Under the pieces are notes generated by a model that saw only the letters and a list, made by a program, of their open reading frames with translations, was not told the origin of the DNA and ran no database searches. From Mya arenaria (Eukaryota > Mollusca > Bivalvia > Myida > Myidae): 64,000 nt of DNA. The position numbers were made by a program, and so were the translations under genes. Shown here one piece after another: positions 28,201 through 37,800 of the stretch (within the stretch, counting starts at the first letter, position 1; every line of letters starts with the position of its first letter). The DNA lies in contig NC_069131.1 of NCBI RefSeq assembly GCF_026914265.1, positions 5,891,001 through 5,955,000 on the forward strand, given 5' to 3'.

Positions 28201-28651
28201 ACAAAACAAATCGCTAAGGACTCATCAGAATATGCGAATATATCGTCAAACTATTTCTTATGAGGGAATATACGTAACAATTATGAAGACACTGCCGCAT
28301 GAGCTTATGCAACAGTATGTCAATACACAAAAAAATACATATTGTGCAACCATATATTGGCTGCAGATCGTTTAAAAGAATACTTTATTGTTCTACTTGT
28401 ACACGTTTACACTTTATCAAATTAAATCGAAGAGACGACTTTCTGAACTTTATAGCTTGATTTAAAAATAACTTGAATTTCAACTTACTTAAATAGTTTT
28501 TACATATCTCTTTAGCACAAAACTGTTGTAAAACTTGAATCAATCTTTAAATGCTGTACAAAATAATATTCAGCTTACCATCGCACAGAAAAAATCCGAA
28601 AAAAACGAATACTACTATTTTCAAAAGAACATTTTGAGCCTTTATCTCCAT
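13891..28651 (-). CDS. Gene C: EGF-like receptor tyrosine phosphatase
   Basis: Receptor-type protein tyrosine phosphatase, about 1060 codons. Exons in transcript order: 28579-28651, 26147-27119, 25871-25988, 25606-25682, 23023-23145, 22693-22859, 22440-22528, 21973-22037, 21794-21830, 21440-21543, 20393-20518, 18037-18185, 17063-17198, 16562-16690, 16155-16257, 15848-15924, 15452-15583, 15084-15221, 14685-14833, 14308-14442, 13891-13974. Every intron has GT-AG ends and phases match those of gene A exon by exon. Order: signal peptide, EGF-like ectodomain, membrane span, juxtamembrane tyrosines, catalytic D1, degenerate D2. D1 would dephosphorylate phosphotyrosine under the plasma membrane. Three single-base indels, all in homopolymers (27021-27026, 22463-22470, 14421-14424), break the frame. 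It is either a young pseudogene or a functional gene with assembly errors. Confidence 0.85.
16562..22859 (-). CDS. Gene C phosphatase domain D1 exons
   Basis: Exons between 22859 and 16562 encode a canonical catalytic domain: KFSDGL start, TDYINANFID, WNMIWQQKVEKIVMVTNL, the FTAWPDRGIPED WPD loop, the HCSAGIGRTG phosphate loop split between exons 18037-18185 and 17063-17198, and the MVQTAEQY Q loop. The CX5R nucleophile cysteine and arginine are intact. The KNRY loop exon (22440-22528) has eight A residues where gene A reads the frame without the extra base, which shifts the frame. Confidence 0.88.
17285..17455 (-). mobile_element. tRNA-derived SINE in gene C intron
   Basis: On the minus strand there is an A-box-like GCTAGTGGTAAAGG, a B-box-like GGTTTCGATTGCC and a body containing CGGACTCGAGAGTGATTTAT. 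The same insertion lies at 49285-49460 in gene A, so it predates the gene duplication. The body resembles the plus-strand SINE at 58618. Confidence 0.65.
19571..19615 (-). pseudogene. Exon relic in gene C intron
   Basis: On the plus strand CTCGCTCTGACAGGTGACATT matches the start of the coding exon 20393-20518 (product TCQSEDEY). Flanking intron motifs (ATAAGGAAGC, TTCCGTGTATTTTGCC) are also present twice, near 18937/19868 and 19228/20109. This is the decayed copy of an old tandem exon duplication, also present in gene A. Confidence 0.6.
20665..20795. mobile_element. Foldback element in gene C intron
   Basis: Inverted repeat with left arm CGTTCCGGATAG followed by AAAATCCGACC and right arm GGTCGGATTTTACTATCCGG, and a GC-rich centre. 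It is absent from the matching gene A intron, so it probably inserted after the duplication. Confidence 0.7.
22041..22283. repeat. AAT/AAC/ATT microsatellite cluster
   Basis: AAT runs at 22041-22095, AAC at 22151-22184, AAT at 22185-22231 and ATT at 22232-22283, the last two forming an imperfect palindrome. It starts three bases from the acceptor side of exon 21973-22037 of gene C and is not present in gene A. Confidence 0.95.
23690..25153 (-). mobile_element. LINE reverse-transcriptase fragment in gene C intron
   Basis: Frame 25153-24206 (about 315 codons) encodes the C-terminal half of a non-LTR retrotransposon reverse transcriptase: thumb-like ILEYADTVWDN, RIVCGATKLVSI, and a final cysteine/histidine cluster (CECGEVESSTHFFLHCPLY). 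The fingers and palm are missing, as in a 5-prime truncated LINE. AT-rich sequence to about 23690 may be its 3-prime UTR. It shares its family with the fragment at 62755-64000. It lies within the intron between exons 25606-25682 and 23023-23145. Confidence 0.88.
25152..25355 (+). repeat. Dispersed repeat, copy 2 of 3
   Basis: Same repeat as 291-492. Its left end coincides with the 5-prime truncation point of the LINE fragment, so the two may have moved together or the LINE may have inserted at the repeat boundary. Confidence 0.7.
25606..25988 (-). CDS. Gene C membrane span and juxtamembrane exons
   Basis: Exon 25871-25988 encodes a glycine-rich lead-in and a hydrophobic span (IGGVVVIAAIVVTILFLL followed by RKR as stop-transfer residues in the product). 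Exon 25606-25682 encodes a tyrosine-rich juxtamembrane piece with PYEEY and EYHTI. The equivalents in genes A and B have the same phases (1 to 2, then 2 to 1). Confidence 0.85.
26147..27119 (-). CDS. Gene C exon 2: EGF-like ectodomain
   Basis: A single exon of 973 nt encodes about 323 residues of cysteine-rich EGF-like repeats of the MEGF/scavenger-receptor type, with recurring C-x-x-G-[YF]-x-G-x-x-C and CNLTC motifs and N-glycosylation sites. It starts and ends in phase 1. The first 30 residues (CDFKCTDCDTS and onward) are in another frame from the rest: one extra base in the AAA run at 27021-27026 shifts it. The ectodomain is about 90 residues shorter than in gene A and clearly diverged from it. 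Confidence 0.85.
28579..28651 (-). CDS. Gene C exon 1: signal peptide
   Basis: ATG at 28651 opens a 24-codon exon ending in phase 1 at a GTAAGC donor. The product has lysines near the start and then a hydrophobic core, VVFVFFGFFLC, as expected for a signal peptide. Phase 1 fits the ectodomain exon acceptor at 27119. The start was chosen because it is the only ATG in this frame before the hydrophobic run. Confidence 0.72.
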
Positions 28652-30780
28652 TATTCAGCTTTAAACTTAACCCATATTGTATATTTCATATGTCCACAAT
28701 GTTATATTCAAACCAGGATGTTCGCTACAGCGTATTATATCATTTATGAAGCAAGTGGAAATGCATTGATCGTAAATACTGGTATGTTAACGATACGCTT
28801 CAATGACATTTACAATAAATATTGACTAAATATTGAGTAAAGGTTTTTGCAGCTACTATTTCAATATTTAGGCGCAACCCTACTGCCCCCGTGACGTAAG
28901 CGACACCACCAGCAAGGCTCGATTCAGGCAAAGACTGTGGATTGATGAAGGGCGCCCATGAACTAAGCAGCATACATCCTTCAAATCCGCAAAGCGTGAC
29001 AGTTGAAGACGAAGGGAAAAATGCGAATATATTATAAAACAAAAGTCTGTGATGGCTTAGATTCTGCGGCTGAGCTTGATTAAAATTTGTTCTAGAGGCT
29101 GCTAAGAAGCTGAGGAAACGCCAGGCATTTGCAATGAAATGATAGTTGAAATAATATCATATTCGATAAAAATCATATCAAAGTTTGTAAACGTTATTTT
29201 GTTGAAGAGTTTTTGCCGATTAATATTTCAATTACAGAGGAAAGCTAGACAGATATTTAAAAAGCTGTGATTAAAATAAAGAATATCTATGACTGGACTA
29301 CTACGTCGAGCAGATACAGTGCTCGTTCAATTCGTTAAAGTGGTTAAAATACCATAGAATAGAACATATTTCAAATTAAAATATAATACATGGCGGCGAG
29401 GGTATGTTATTTGCTCTACCTAAGTTCATTTTGGCACAGTGGAAATATAATGTTTATTGGAAAGCCAGTTTAATAATCCCGCTTAACAAGCAAGAGGAAA
29501 TTTTAAACCCAACGCGTATCGATAGACCTGTCTCTTTGGAGTCATACTTTGGTTAAATAATGGAAAGGATCTATATAACCTTTTATCAGCATTATTTGAT
29601 TTAAACCAATACCAGGACTTTCAGATAAAATTAAAATGTGTGTCACTGCTGCATTGGACCTGTATGAGACTATGCACCATTGATTTCTTAGAAGCAATAG
29701 CAATCTTTAATCCGTCATACAATGGGGAATATTGTTAACTGTATATATATCCGTCTATTAACTGGACCATAGCAACCTATGTTGCTCGGTCTTTTTGACC
29801 ATGGGAATTAACTCATTTGTAGATGATATTTTACTTGTATCATTATCTCCCTAGAAACTTGCAATGCATGGTTGAATTAGTGTTTCACAACTGCACTGAG
29901 TGAAAAAATAACAATTATATCCACTTACTTGCATAAGGAATCAATTATGACAATAGCCTCAAACGGCATCGATCTGTTCAATAATTTATCTTACCATGAC
30001 ATTTTAATAACATTTTTTGTCATAACGATACAAGGTTTTCATATAAGAGCGAAAGTTGTATTTATGTACTGTATTTTCGAATGTTGTTATTAAATAAAAA
30101 AAATATTTCTAAATACACTGTTGTCATTTCATGTAAATTTTCCAGATATATGCAAACAATTGTGTACTAATTGGTGGCCGAAATATCTGCTCCCTACATA
30201 ATTTTTTATCAACTGCCGTCGACGTCCACATCCCCAGTCGGCGTCATTTGTTCACTTCGCCGGTTTTGGTTAATTTCCCGTCGCTGTTGTTAGTACTTTA
30301 GTACTGTTACCCTTGTAATCGTCATTATTATCGCTCTTGTCAACTGGTACTGACTACCCGTCCCGTCGCTGTAAGTCAATATCCCGCCAATAAAACATTC
30401 AAATGACAGTCAACTTTTGCGCAGCTCATAATTTCCCGCGGTATAGTATAAGATGCGGACGAATATTATAAACGTATCGGCAACGATCTAATATAGCCTA
30501 CCACCACCACGACAGAACGGTGTGGCGTAGCACAAATGTAAAACGACTTTAATTTTATGTAAGTGTTTGGCAATGTTATCGTTTGGTGTCTAACCTTAGT
30601 CCAAATAAACTGATAGTTATTTATTTTCACTTTAGTACACGGATTTGACATCATTGGAAGAGTTAAAGGGTAGTATTGTTGTGAAAATTTGTTTTGATTA
30701 TTGTATATCATACTGATATTTTATAATATATCAAGGTATCCAATGTGAATACAACTGATTTGACCTTGACACCAGCGCGG
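28652..30780. other. Intergenic region upstream of gene C
   Basis: No exon was recognised. A segment at 28865-29005 resembles one at 42190-42345 (shared AAAGACTGT and GGGCGCCCA/GAGCGCCCA motifs). Nothing identifiable as a promoter stands out. Confidence 0.4.
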
Positions 30781-30789
30781 ATCATGAGT

Positions 30790-31765
30790 GATTCAGTGCG
30801 ATGACGGCTTCTATTCTAGCAGATTGTATTGTACACCATGTACAGAAAGTGCCAGACATGGTATTATCCGTAACATTGTCACACATGCCTTCCCGGTTGG
30901 GTTTTAGGGTGATTTGTGTAGTACAAGAGGAGCAGATGGGTGTGTTGATGTAAAGTGCGCTTGTGATTCTCCTACGTGCTTTGGTGTTATCGGTAAATGT
31001 GTACGCTAACAAGGTTCCTTTTGGGCTTCAAATGTGGCGATCATTTTTCCGATTGTACTAAAAAACGTCATACCCATTGTATAAAACTGAATAAAACTGG
31101 AAAGTTCTGTAGTTCGTGCGGATTTGATTGTCAACGCGATGGCAATGTAGAAAGTGATACTGTAACATGAGTGTGCCGCGCTTGTGGAACAGAATGTATG
31201 TCTTGCAATAATAACGTGTGCACGTTATGTGTGACATGTAAATATGAAAGTCGCTGTGAGAAAACGCGCCCTACTTGCGTTGATGTTTGTGTCAGTCATG
31301 TGTGTCAGGGTATAATGGTTTTCAATGTGTATTTCAATAAAATGGTAGATTCGAATGCGATTAACCTCATGACAAGTGTTTGAACGAAGCTTGTTCAATA
31401 AACTGTAATGGTACCTCTGACGATTCTTCACATGAATGCTATTCATGTTAGTGTGGGTATCACGGACGATAAGGGCAATTTAACATCATGATTGTTATTT
31501 GTCTACTTGTGATAGCTACACATGTGCCTGTAGTAGCTTAAAAATTACTCAGTGTTTGGAATGTTATGTAATCGAATCGAATGTAATGTAATCGAACATG
31601 TTATTCGTACTGTTTTGGTAACGAATGTAAACGAGGGAGTGGCGTTTGTTTTAACGGGTGTAGAGATTGTTATTTGGAACAAAATTTGTTCAGGAATGTT
31701 CAGGAATGTACTCAAGGATGTCGAAATAATTCAGGAACAATATGTGATACTTATGTTTGTAAGTC
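30790..31765 (+). pseudogene. Inverted, decayed EGF-like ectodomain copy
   Basis: The plus strand reads as EGF-like sequence in several frames: CHTCLPGW and a cysteine-spaced stretch near 30885-31000, CGDHFSDCTK near 31030, VCRACGTECMSC near 31170, VCQGIMV near 31305 (identical to a stretch in another frame of gene C), SVFGM near 31550 and CTQGCRNNSGTICD near 31705. The order follows the gene C ectodomain exon. Stops and frameshifts are frequent. No membrane-span exon follows. It lies between genes B and C in the opposite orientation. Confidence 0.75.
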
Positions 31766-32559
31766 TTCTGTTAGACGTTTCCTATTCTTATTTAAAAATG
31801 TAATAAAAATTCTAATATTGTAATTTCCCATATCTTGGGAATTTCCATTATCTTTATGATATGGTCATTTTGGACCTGTGAGGTATCTCACAGTTAGCAG
31901 TCTGCATAGTTGTTAAGCATGGTTTAATACGTTAAGTTTATATGAAAATGTATATTTATAAATTTACACTACATAGAGTTAAGAGGACAGATTAACAATT
32001 AAGAAAATTAATACTAGTATTATGTTGAATATATGAACATACCAACGGTAAAACGTTACTGTTTATGACCTAACAACTGGTAAAAACAACAATTTTATTT
32101 TAACATGTATCCTTTTCGACACCAAATATTAGGGCGGGTTAAAAATGGTCCATTCCTCTACCCCATATTTGGCGAGTGCAGTAGCCAATTGGTCGATATT
32201 GGCCGACTTTGGGCGACTTTGTGCATACGATGTTTTCAACTGTTAAAACACTGCCGTCAACTACGTAATTGATTAATAGTACTGGATATTAACAGTGGAT
32301 ATATATATATATAAACGTACTTCCAGGTGAAAACTTTATTAATATGGTAATATAAGGTCCAAATATAAACAAAGTAATTGAATTCGATGATCACATAACA
32401 CATTGAACTATGTTTTCCAACAGAAAGATAATAATTGGCTTTGGTTATAAATACAGTAAAGAAACAAAGAAATTGGGGCATTTGTAAGCCTGTTTAGCTT
32501 AGCAGCATTTAACACTGCTTTAATGTTTGTTGAATTCCTACGTATTCAATGTCTGCTTG

Positions 32560-33125
32560 GTAAATACTGTTTGTGTTGTTTTGTTTACAGTTGGTTTGTT
32601 TCGTTAAGTTTTTGATTGCTGCGTTCAGTGGCCATATGGTTTGTTAAGTATATGTTTTGTATGTTAACATGAATTTATCGTGTTCAATAGTTGTATGATA
32701 TTTTAAGTATCTGTCCGGTGTGTTGAGCAAATACTTTGTTTCATGAGTGTCTGTATTGTTTGTTTAGTGCCTGTTTATTTGTTCAGTATCAGCTTTGTAT
32801 GTTAAGTTAATATTTGTTTGTTCAGTGTATGTTTGTTGAGTTACTTTATGGTTAAGTGTCCTATTGGTGTGTTAGGTGCATGTTTAATTTGTTCAGTGTT
32901 AAGTGTGTTCAATGTCAGTTTGAACATTTTCTGTATGTATGGTTCATTGTCCTTTTGATTTTTAGCATCTGTTTGCTTTGTTTATTCTCTGTATTGCATC
33001 TAGTGTATTCCGTGTCCGTTTTGTTCAGTGTGTGCTTGATTTGTTTAAGTGTATATTTGGTTTGTTTAATGGAAGAAGTTTGAATTTGCAGTTTCTGTAC
33101 GTTTGTTTAATGTCTGCAGGGATTG
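32560..33125 (+). repeat. Degenerate TG-rich tandem repeat
   Basis: Many imperfect copies of a roughly 30-base motif around TTTGTTCAGTGT, such as near 32770, 32818, 32888 and 33020, interspersed with related GTTTGTT and GTGTCTG blocks. Reading frames through it are by-products of the repeat. Confidence 0.6.
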
Positions 33126-33434
33126 TTTTAGTATAACACTGCATCATTGCAACCACTTGGAGGAACCACCAGATATCTCTTACAAACATGCATATGTACA
33201 GCTTCTATTCTTTGCATATACTTCAGTCCCCATAACTCTGCACCATACAGAGGAATGAGACTATTTTTGCATCAGAATAACTTAGCATGAAGTATGCAAT
33301 TTACAAGATTATTTTGATGTACTTAAAACTTAAACAAAGATAGCGCTGATATAACAGGTAAGCGTTTGTATAAATATTCACTCCTGGAAACATCCTACTA
33401 ACACTTCATATGCTCAATCTGTCTGTGTACATTC

Positions 33435-34876
33435 TCATGTTTTATGAACATTTCCCCCGACATTCTTGTAGTAGACCCTTTCATCATTGTAATACACCCT
33501 GTTGTCTTCACCTTCGATGGTCAGCTCAGACCTTGGCTCCGACTCGAGTATTTCGTTCCCCGCTGTAACGGGAATAATTATGATTATTAACTTAACAACT
33601 TCTAAATTTAGTGTGGAAGGATGCAAGTATCAGCAATACTTGCGATCTCATACATTTTTGTATAGTTCTCTGAAATGGTTTAATATGTAGTTTTATTAGT
33701 TTGTACTTCCTGGTATTTTGATAAGATTTTTTTATAAAGGAACTATTATTTTTGCATAAAATCATTGCTTTGTTGTCATAGTCATTTTTGAATACTTTCT
33801 GTACCATTTTAAACGGAAAAATGCAGACGCGAAATGAGCACCATCAAATCATCGATGTAATTGATAAAGGTATTTAAAAATGATATACTGTTACCTGTGG
33901 TATTCGAAGGCAATGCTTAGAAATGTACTAGGAAACCTAACTGTAGTCACAGTTAGCATTGCTTTTGATAAAAGCTCATATAATAAGGAATAACATGTTG
34001 TCACTGAATTTCTAACTATGATGTATTAATCGAACTCTGACAGTATAACAAAATTACAAGGAACAAAATGTGTATACTCGTGCTCGAAACTGCCAATGCT
34101 GAGTAGGGTTCATCTTGCATTCTTCTTGGAGATATATCCTCATACGTCTTCTTGCTCTCCTTCCTATATGGAAAATGAACACGAAGACGTTAAACCATCA
34201 ATTGGATAAGTATTCCGGCATATTCGCTCTCATTTGATATTCAACAACGATGAAATACAAAAAAAGGTAAGCTGGACCTGTTTAACACTTCAAATTACCA
34301 AACAGCTTTTAACGCAAACCGTCGGTAACATGATAACGTTGTTCTAAAGTACTGAATACTCAATTTGCCTATACAACACAATGCAACTTGACAAATTCCG
34401 CCGCCATTAAGGCATGTGTTTGATAAATCCACTCCGTATAATGCCCAAGAAGTGTAGTCGATACAGTAATTGACTCATGAACCTGAGGTAACGAGTTCAA
34501 CGATTTGCCTTCTTTCTATTTGACTTTTGCACATCCATATCCTTATATTATAAACAAGTATTGATTCTTAGCCTTCGAACCTAAACATATTTTTAAAATT
34601 ATGAGAAACAAGAAAGTTATAATAACAATCCTAAATTAAAAATGATAAAAACACAGCGCTGAAGTACAGTATTACAAGAAAAATAACATATTGTACTTTT
34701 TTATCGCTTCTACGTTAACTTTTTATGAGGAAATATTTACCAAGTGATCCCTTTTTTCTTCAGTACCAGGACAACCACCACTAGCGCTACGACAGCACAC
34801 ACGCCAAGCACACCACCAACCGATCCACCGATCATAGAACCAGAGTTAGTTTCTTCACTTTCTTGGTTACGGTCGT
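33435..34876 (-). CDS. Gene B membrane span and cytoplasmic tail exons
   Basis: Exon 34741-34876 encodes the span (GGVLGVCAVVALVVVVLVL, then KKK). Exon 34078-34163 carries the ITAM-like tyrosines. Exon 33435-33562 encodes an acidic stretch and YYNDERVYYKNV before TGA at 33437-33435. The donor of the middle exon (GTATAC) was chosen because it gives the right phase; transcript data could move it. Confidence 0.78.
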
Positions 34877-37800
34877 CTAAAAGCCATGATGGAATAATTA
34901 TATATCTAGAATTATGACACGTTGTATTAACGTTTCCTGGCACAATGTGGTCGACGGCTGCTTCAAGGGAACTTACAGTTATTCACTATTTACCAGTCTA
35001 GAAGATTAAATTATTAAATATCCGTGACTGGATCTTACAAAGATGCTTAATCGAGTGTGGTTCATCTTGGTAATACAACGTCCTCTGCTGTTCTGTTATC
35101 TTGATATTATATGGGTAATAATTTGTTTCCGTTTTCATATTTTGAATACGTTCCTTATTCCTTAATAATTATCGACTTAATCCAATGTACAAGAAACCGC
35201 ATTTTAGTAACATAAACATCAGTCTGTTGCATGAGAATTGAGCATTGCTATAGACAATAAATTGTGCTAACCTCATGTGTAGACCAATGTCACAGTAGTT
35301 ATTCCGTCAAATTGTTAAGAAATGAAATTAATCACCGGAGTTTGATGCGTTTTCAAAGTACGTTAAGAATTAAAAACAGCTTACAAATACAATGCAATTG
35401 TGCAAACAGTTATTGTAGATCAATGATGCGCATTTATTTCTTCTAAACATGAATAAATAAAAATATTGATATTACACTTGTTCTGTTCTGTATTCAGAGC
35501 TAAGTGCGTGTTTAAAGCACTTTAAACACCGCATTGAGAGATAATGCATTTGTGCAAACCTTCTGTGTGGATCAATGCTGCAGTGTTATTTTGTGAAAAT
35601 GCTTTACCCTAGGAACAAAGGATATTTGACCGTTTCTTTACGCTATTCGCGATAAAAGTTTCTTATTCCGTTTTCGGAATTTTGTGCGATTAATTGGTAC
35701 TTTCAGTCGTTTAAGTACCCCTTGATATGACAATGCGATTATGCAAACCATTTGTTTACACCAATTTCGCAAAGGTATTTCGTTAAAAATAAGAAATTGA
35801 ATTAAATGGATGAAACACCTTAATCTTTTTTGAACGTTTGCTATTTTCATTCCATTAGACTAATGATCTAACTATGTGTTCCAAATGAAATAGAATTCAT
35901 GTTCACTTTCGATACGATATTTTGAAAAATGAATAAGGAACAAGTTCCTGACTCCTTTTTAGTTTTTATTGTTTTTGACTCTACTTGACAAAACAATCAA
36001 ATAGCTGTTATACATGATCAACCTTAGTAAATCTTAAATTTAAATTTTGCGACTTTTGAAAAGCAAAATGGATCTTGCTTCTAATTCGTTTTTCTAATTC
36101 TTTTATTTATGAACATGTTAATATTCAATACGTTGCCTAAATGCTATTTATGAAAATACTATATTCATGTTCATTTGCAATAATGCTTTTTTGAATAAGG
36201 AACCAACTGTTTACCCATATCTTATCATCCTTCAAAGTTGATAACAAGTTATAAGAGTACAGCCCATAAATCAATGGTATCAATGAAACTAGCCAGAACT
36301 AATACCAAATATTTCAATTTTATCAACACATTTGATTTCGTTGGTAGAAAAGTTTCTTAAATATAACATTAATGATTACTTAAGTAATAATCTATAGTTT
36401 GTGAATACGTCTTCTGCTAATTTGCTATGAAAATAAAGATTTAGTAATTTATAGCGAATACAATGAAAATCTGACATAAACAAATGTCACAAAGAAACAC
36501 AAATGTAAATTCGGTACATACCCGTTGTACACGTATCGCCAATGAACCCATCCATACATCCGCTGGTGCACTTTCCTTTTGAGTCACATATTGATTCTGT
36601 TGTGGAACTGATACAATTCTCAGAGCATACATTTTCACACGTTGACCCATAATAATTAGGTATACATCCATTTGTACAGTGACCGTTTTCTTGTGAACAC
36701 ATTTGATCCTTGCATTTTCTGTTGCATGTTATATTACAAAATGTTCCATACACGTTCTCATCCTCGCACCCGAAACAGCTACCAGTTTGCCTTTCGCATC
36801 CGTTTGTTGAACATGTGAATGTACAGAGAGTGTTGCAAAAGTCGCCGTAGTACGATGACGAGTTGCATTCCACACAATACCCTGTCTGCATGTCACATAG
36901 TCCCTGTTTACATGTAGGGCTACACAATGAACCACATACATATCCGTAGTAACGGTCTTTGCATTGAGTGCATGAATTACTACCTGAACAGGTTAAACAA
37001 TTTAAAGGACAATTACATGATCCGTCTGCTGGATTGCAAGTTAGTATGCACGACGAAGGACATGTTAAATTACAAAATGTACCATAGAATCCAGGGTAGC
37101 AGCTGTAACAATCCCCATTTAGTGAACAACCACTTTCACTACAATAATTACATGCCTGGTCACATTTTGAACCGTAATATCCCAGTGGACATGCATTACA
37201 AACGCCAGACGACTGGACACATCCTCCGTAACAGTTACCGGGACACGCATAGTCACATTTTGATCCAAACCATCCACCAATGCACTCATTGCAGGGTTCA
37301 CTGTCATCACATGATGCGCAAGTTTCTTGACAAATCTTTACTATACAATCACCAGTAAGCATATTGCAGCCATTTCCGTTGCATCTGCATTCTTGTTCAC
37401 AAAACTTTCCGAATTTTCCGGACGGGCATAAGGAGCATGAACTGTCGTTAGTGCATTCTTGACAAGCAGACAAACAATTTGCTTTACACGTTGGTAAATA
37501 ATGCCCTGGTGTACAATTGCAGTGGCCATTGTCCATACAACTGTTACCCAGGCAGTTTGGTGAACATTGAATCTGGCAATTATTTCCGTAAAATCCTTGA
37601 ATGCAAGTACACGATCCGTCCTTAAGATTACATTTTCCATCTTTACAACTCAGTTCACAGTCTTTGTTACACCGTGAGTCCCATTTGCCAGGTATGCATT
37701 CGTCACACTGAGACTCATTGCTACATCGTATACAGTTAACCCCAAAAGTATTGCATGCCAAACAGCTTTCTTTGAGGTAATATTTTCCCGACCCACAGTT

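Noticed and set aside
33435..34163. Gene B as a truncated receptor phosphatase
   Set aside because: Its tail ends with its own stop in a phase-matched exon, the whole coding sequence is open, and no phosphatase exon relics were seen down to 28652.
36927..37358. Long plus-strand open frames opposite the ectodomains (also near 26570 and 57514)
   Set aside because: They are antisense shadows of the long cysteine-rich exons.
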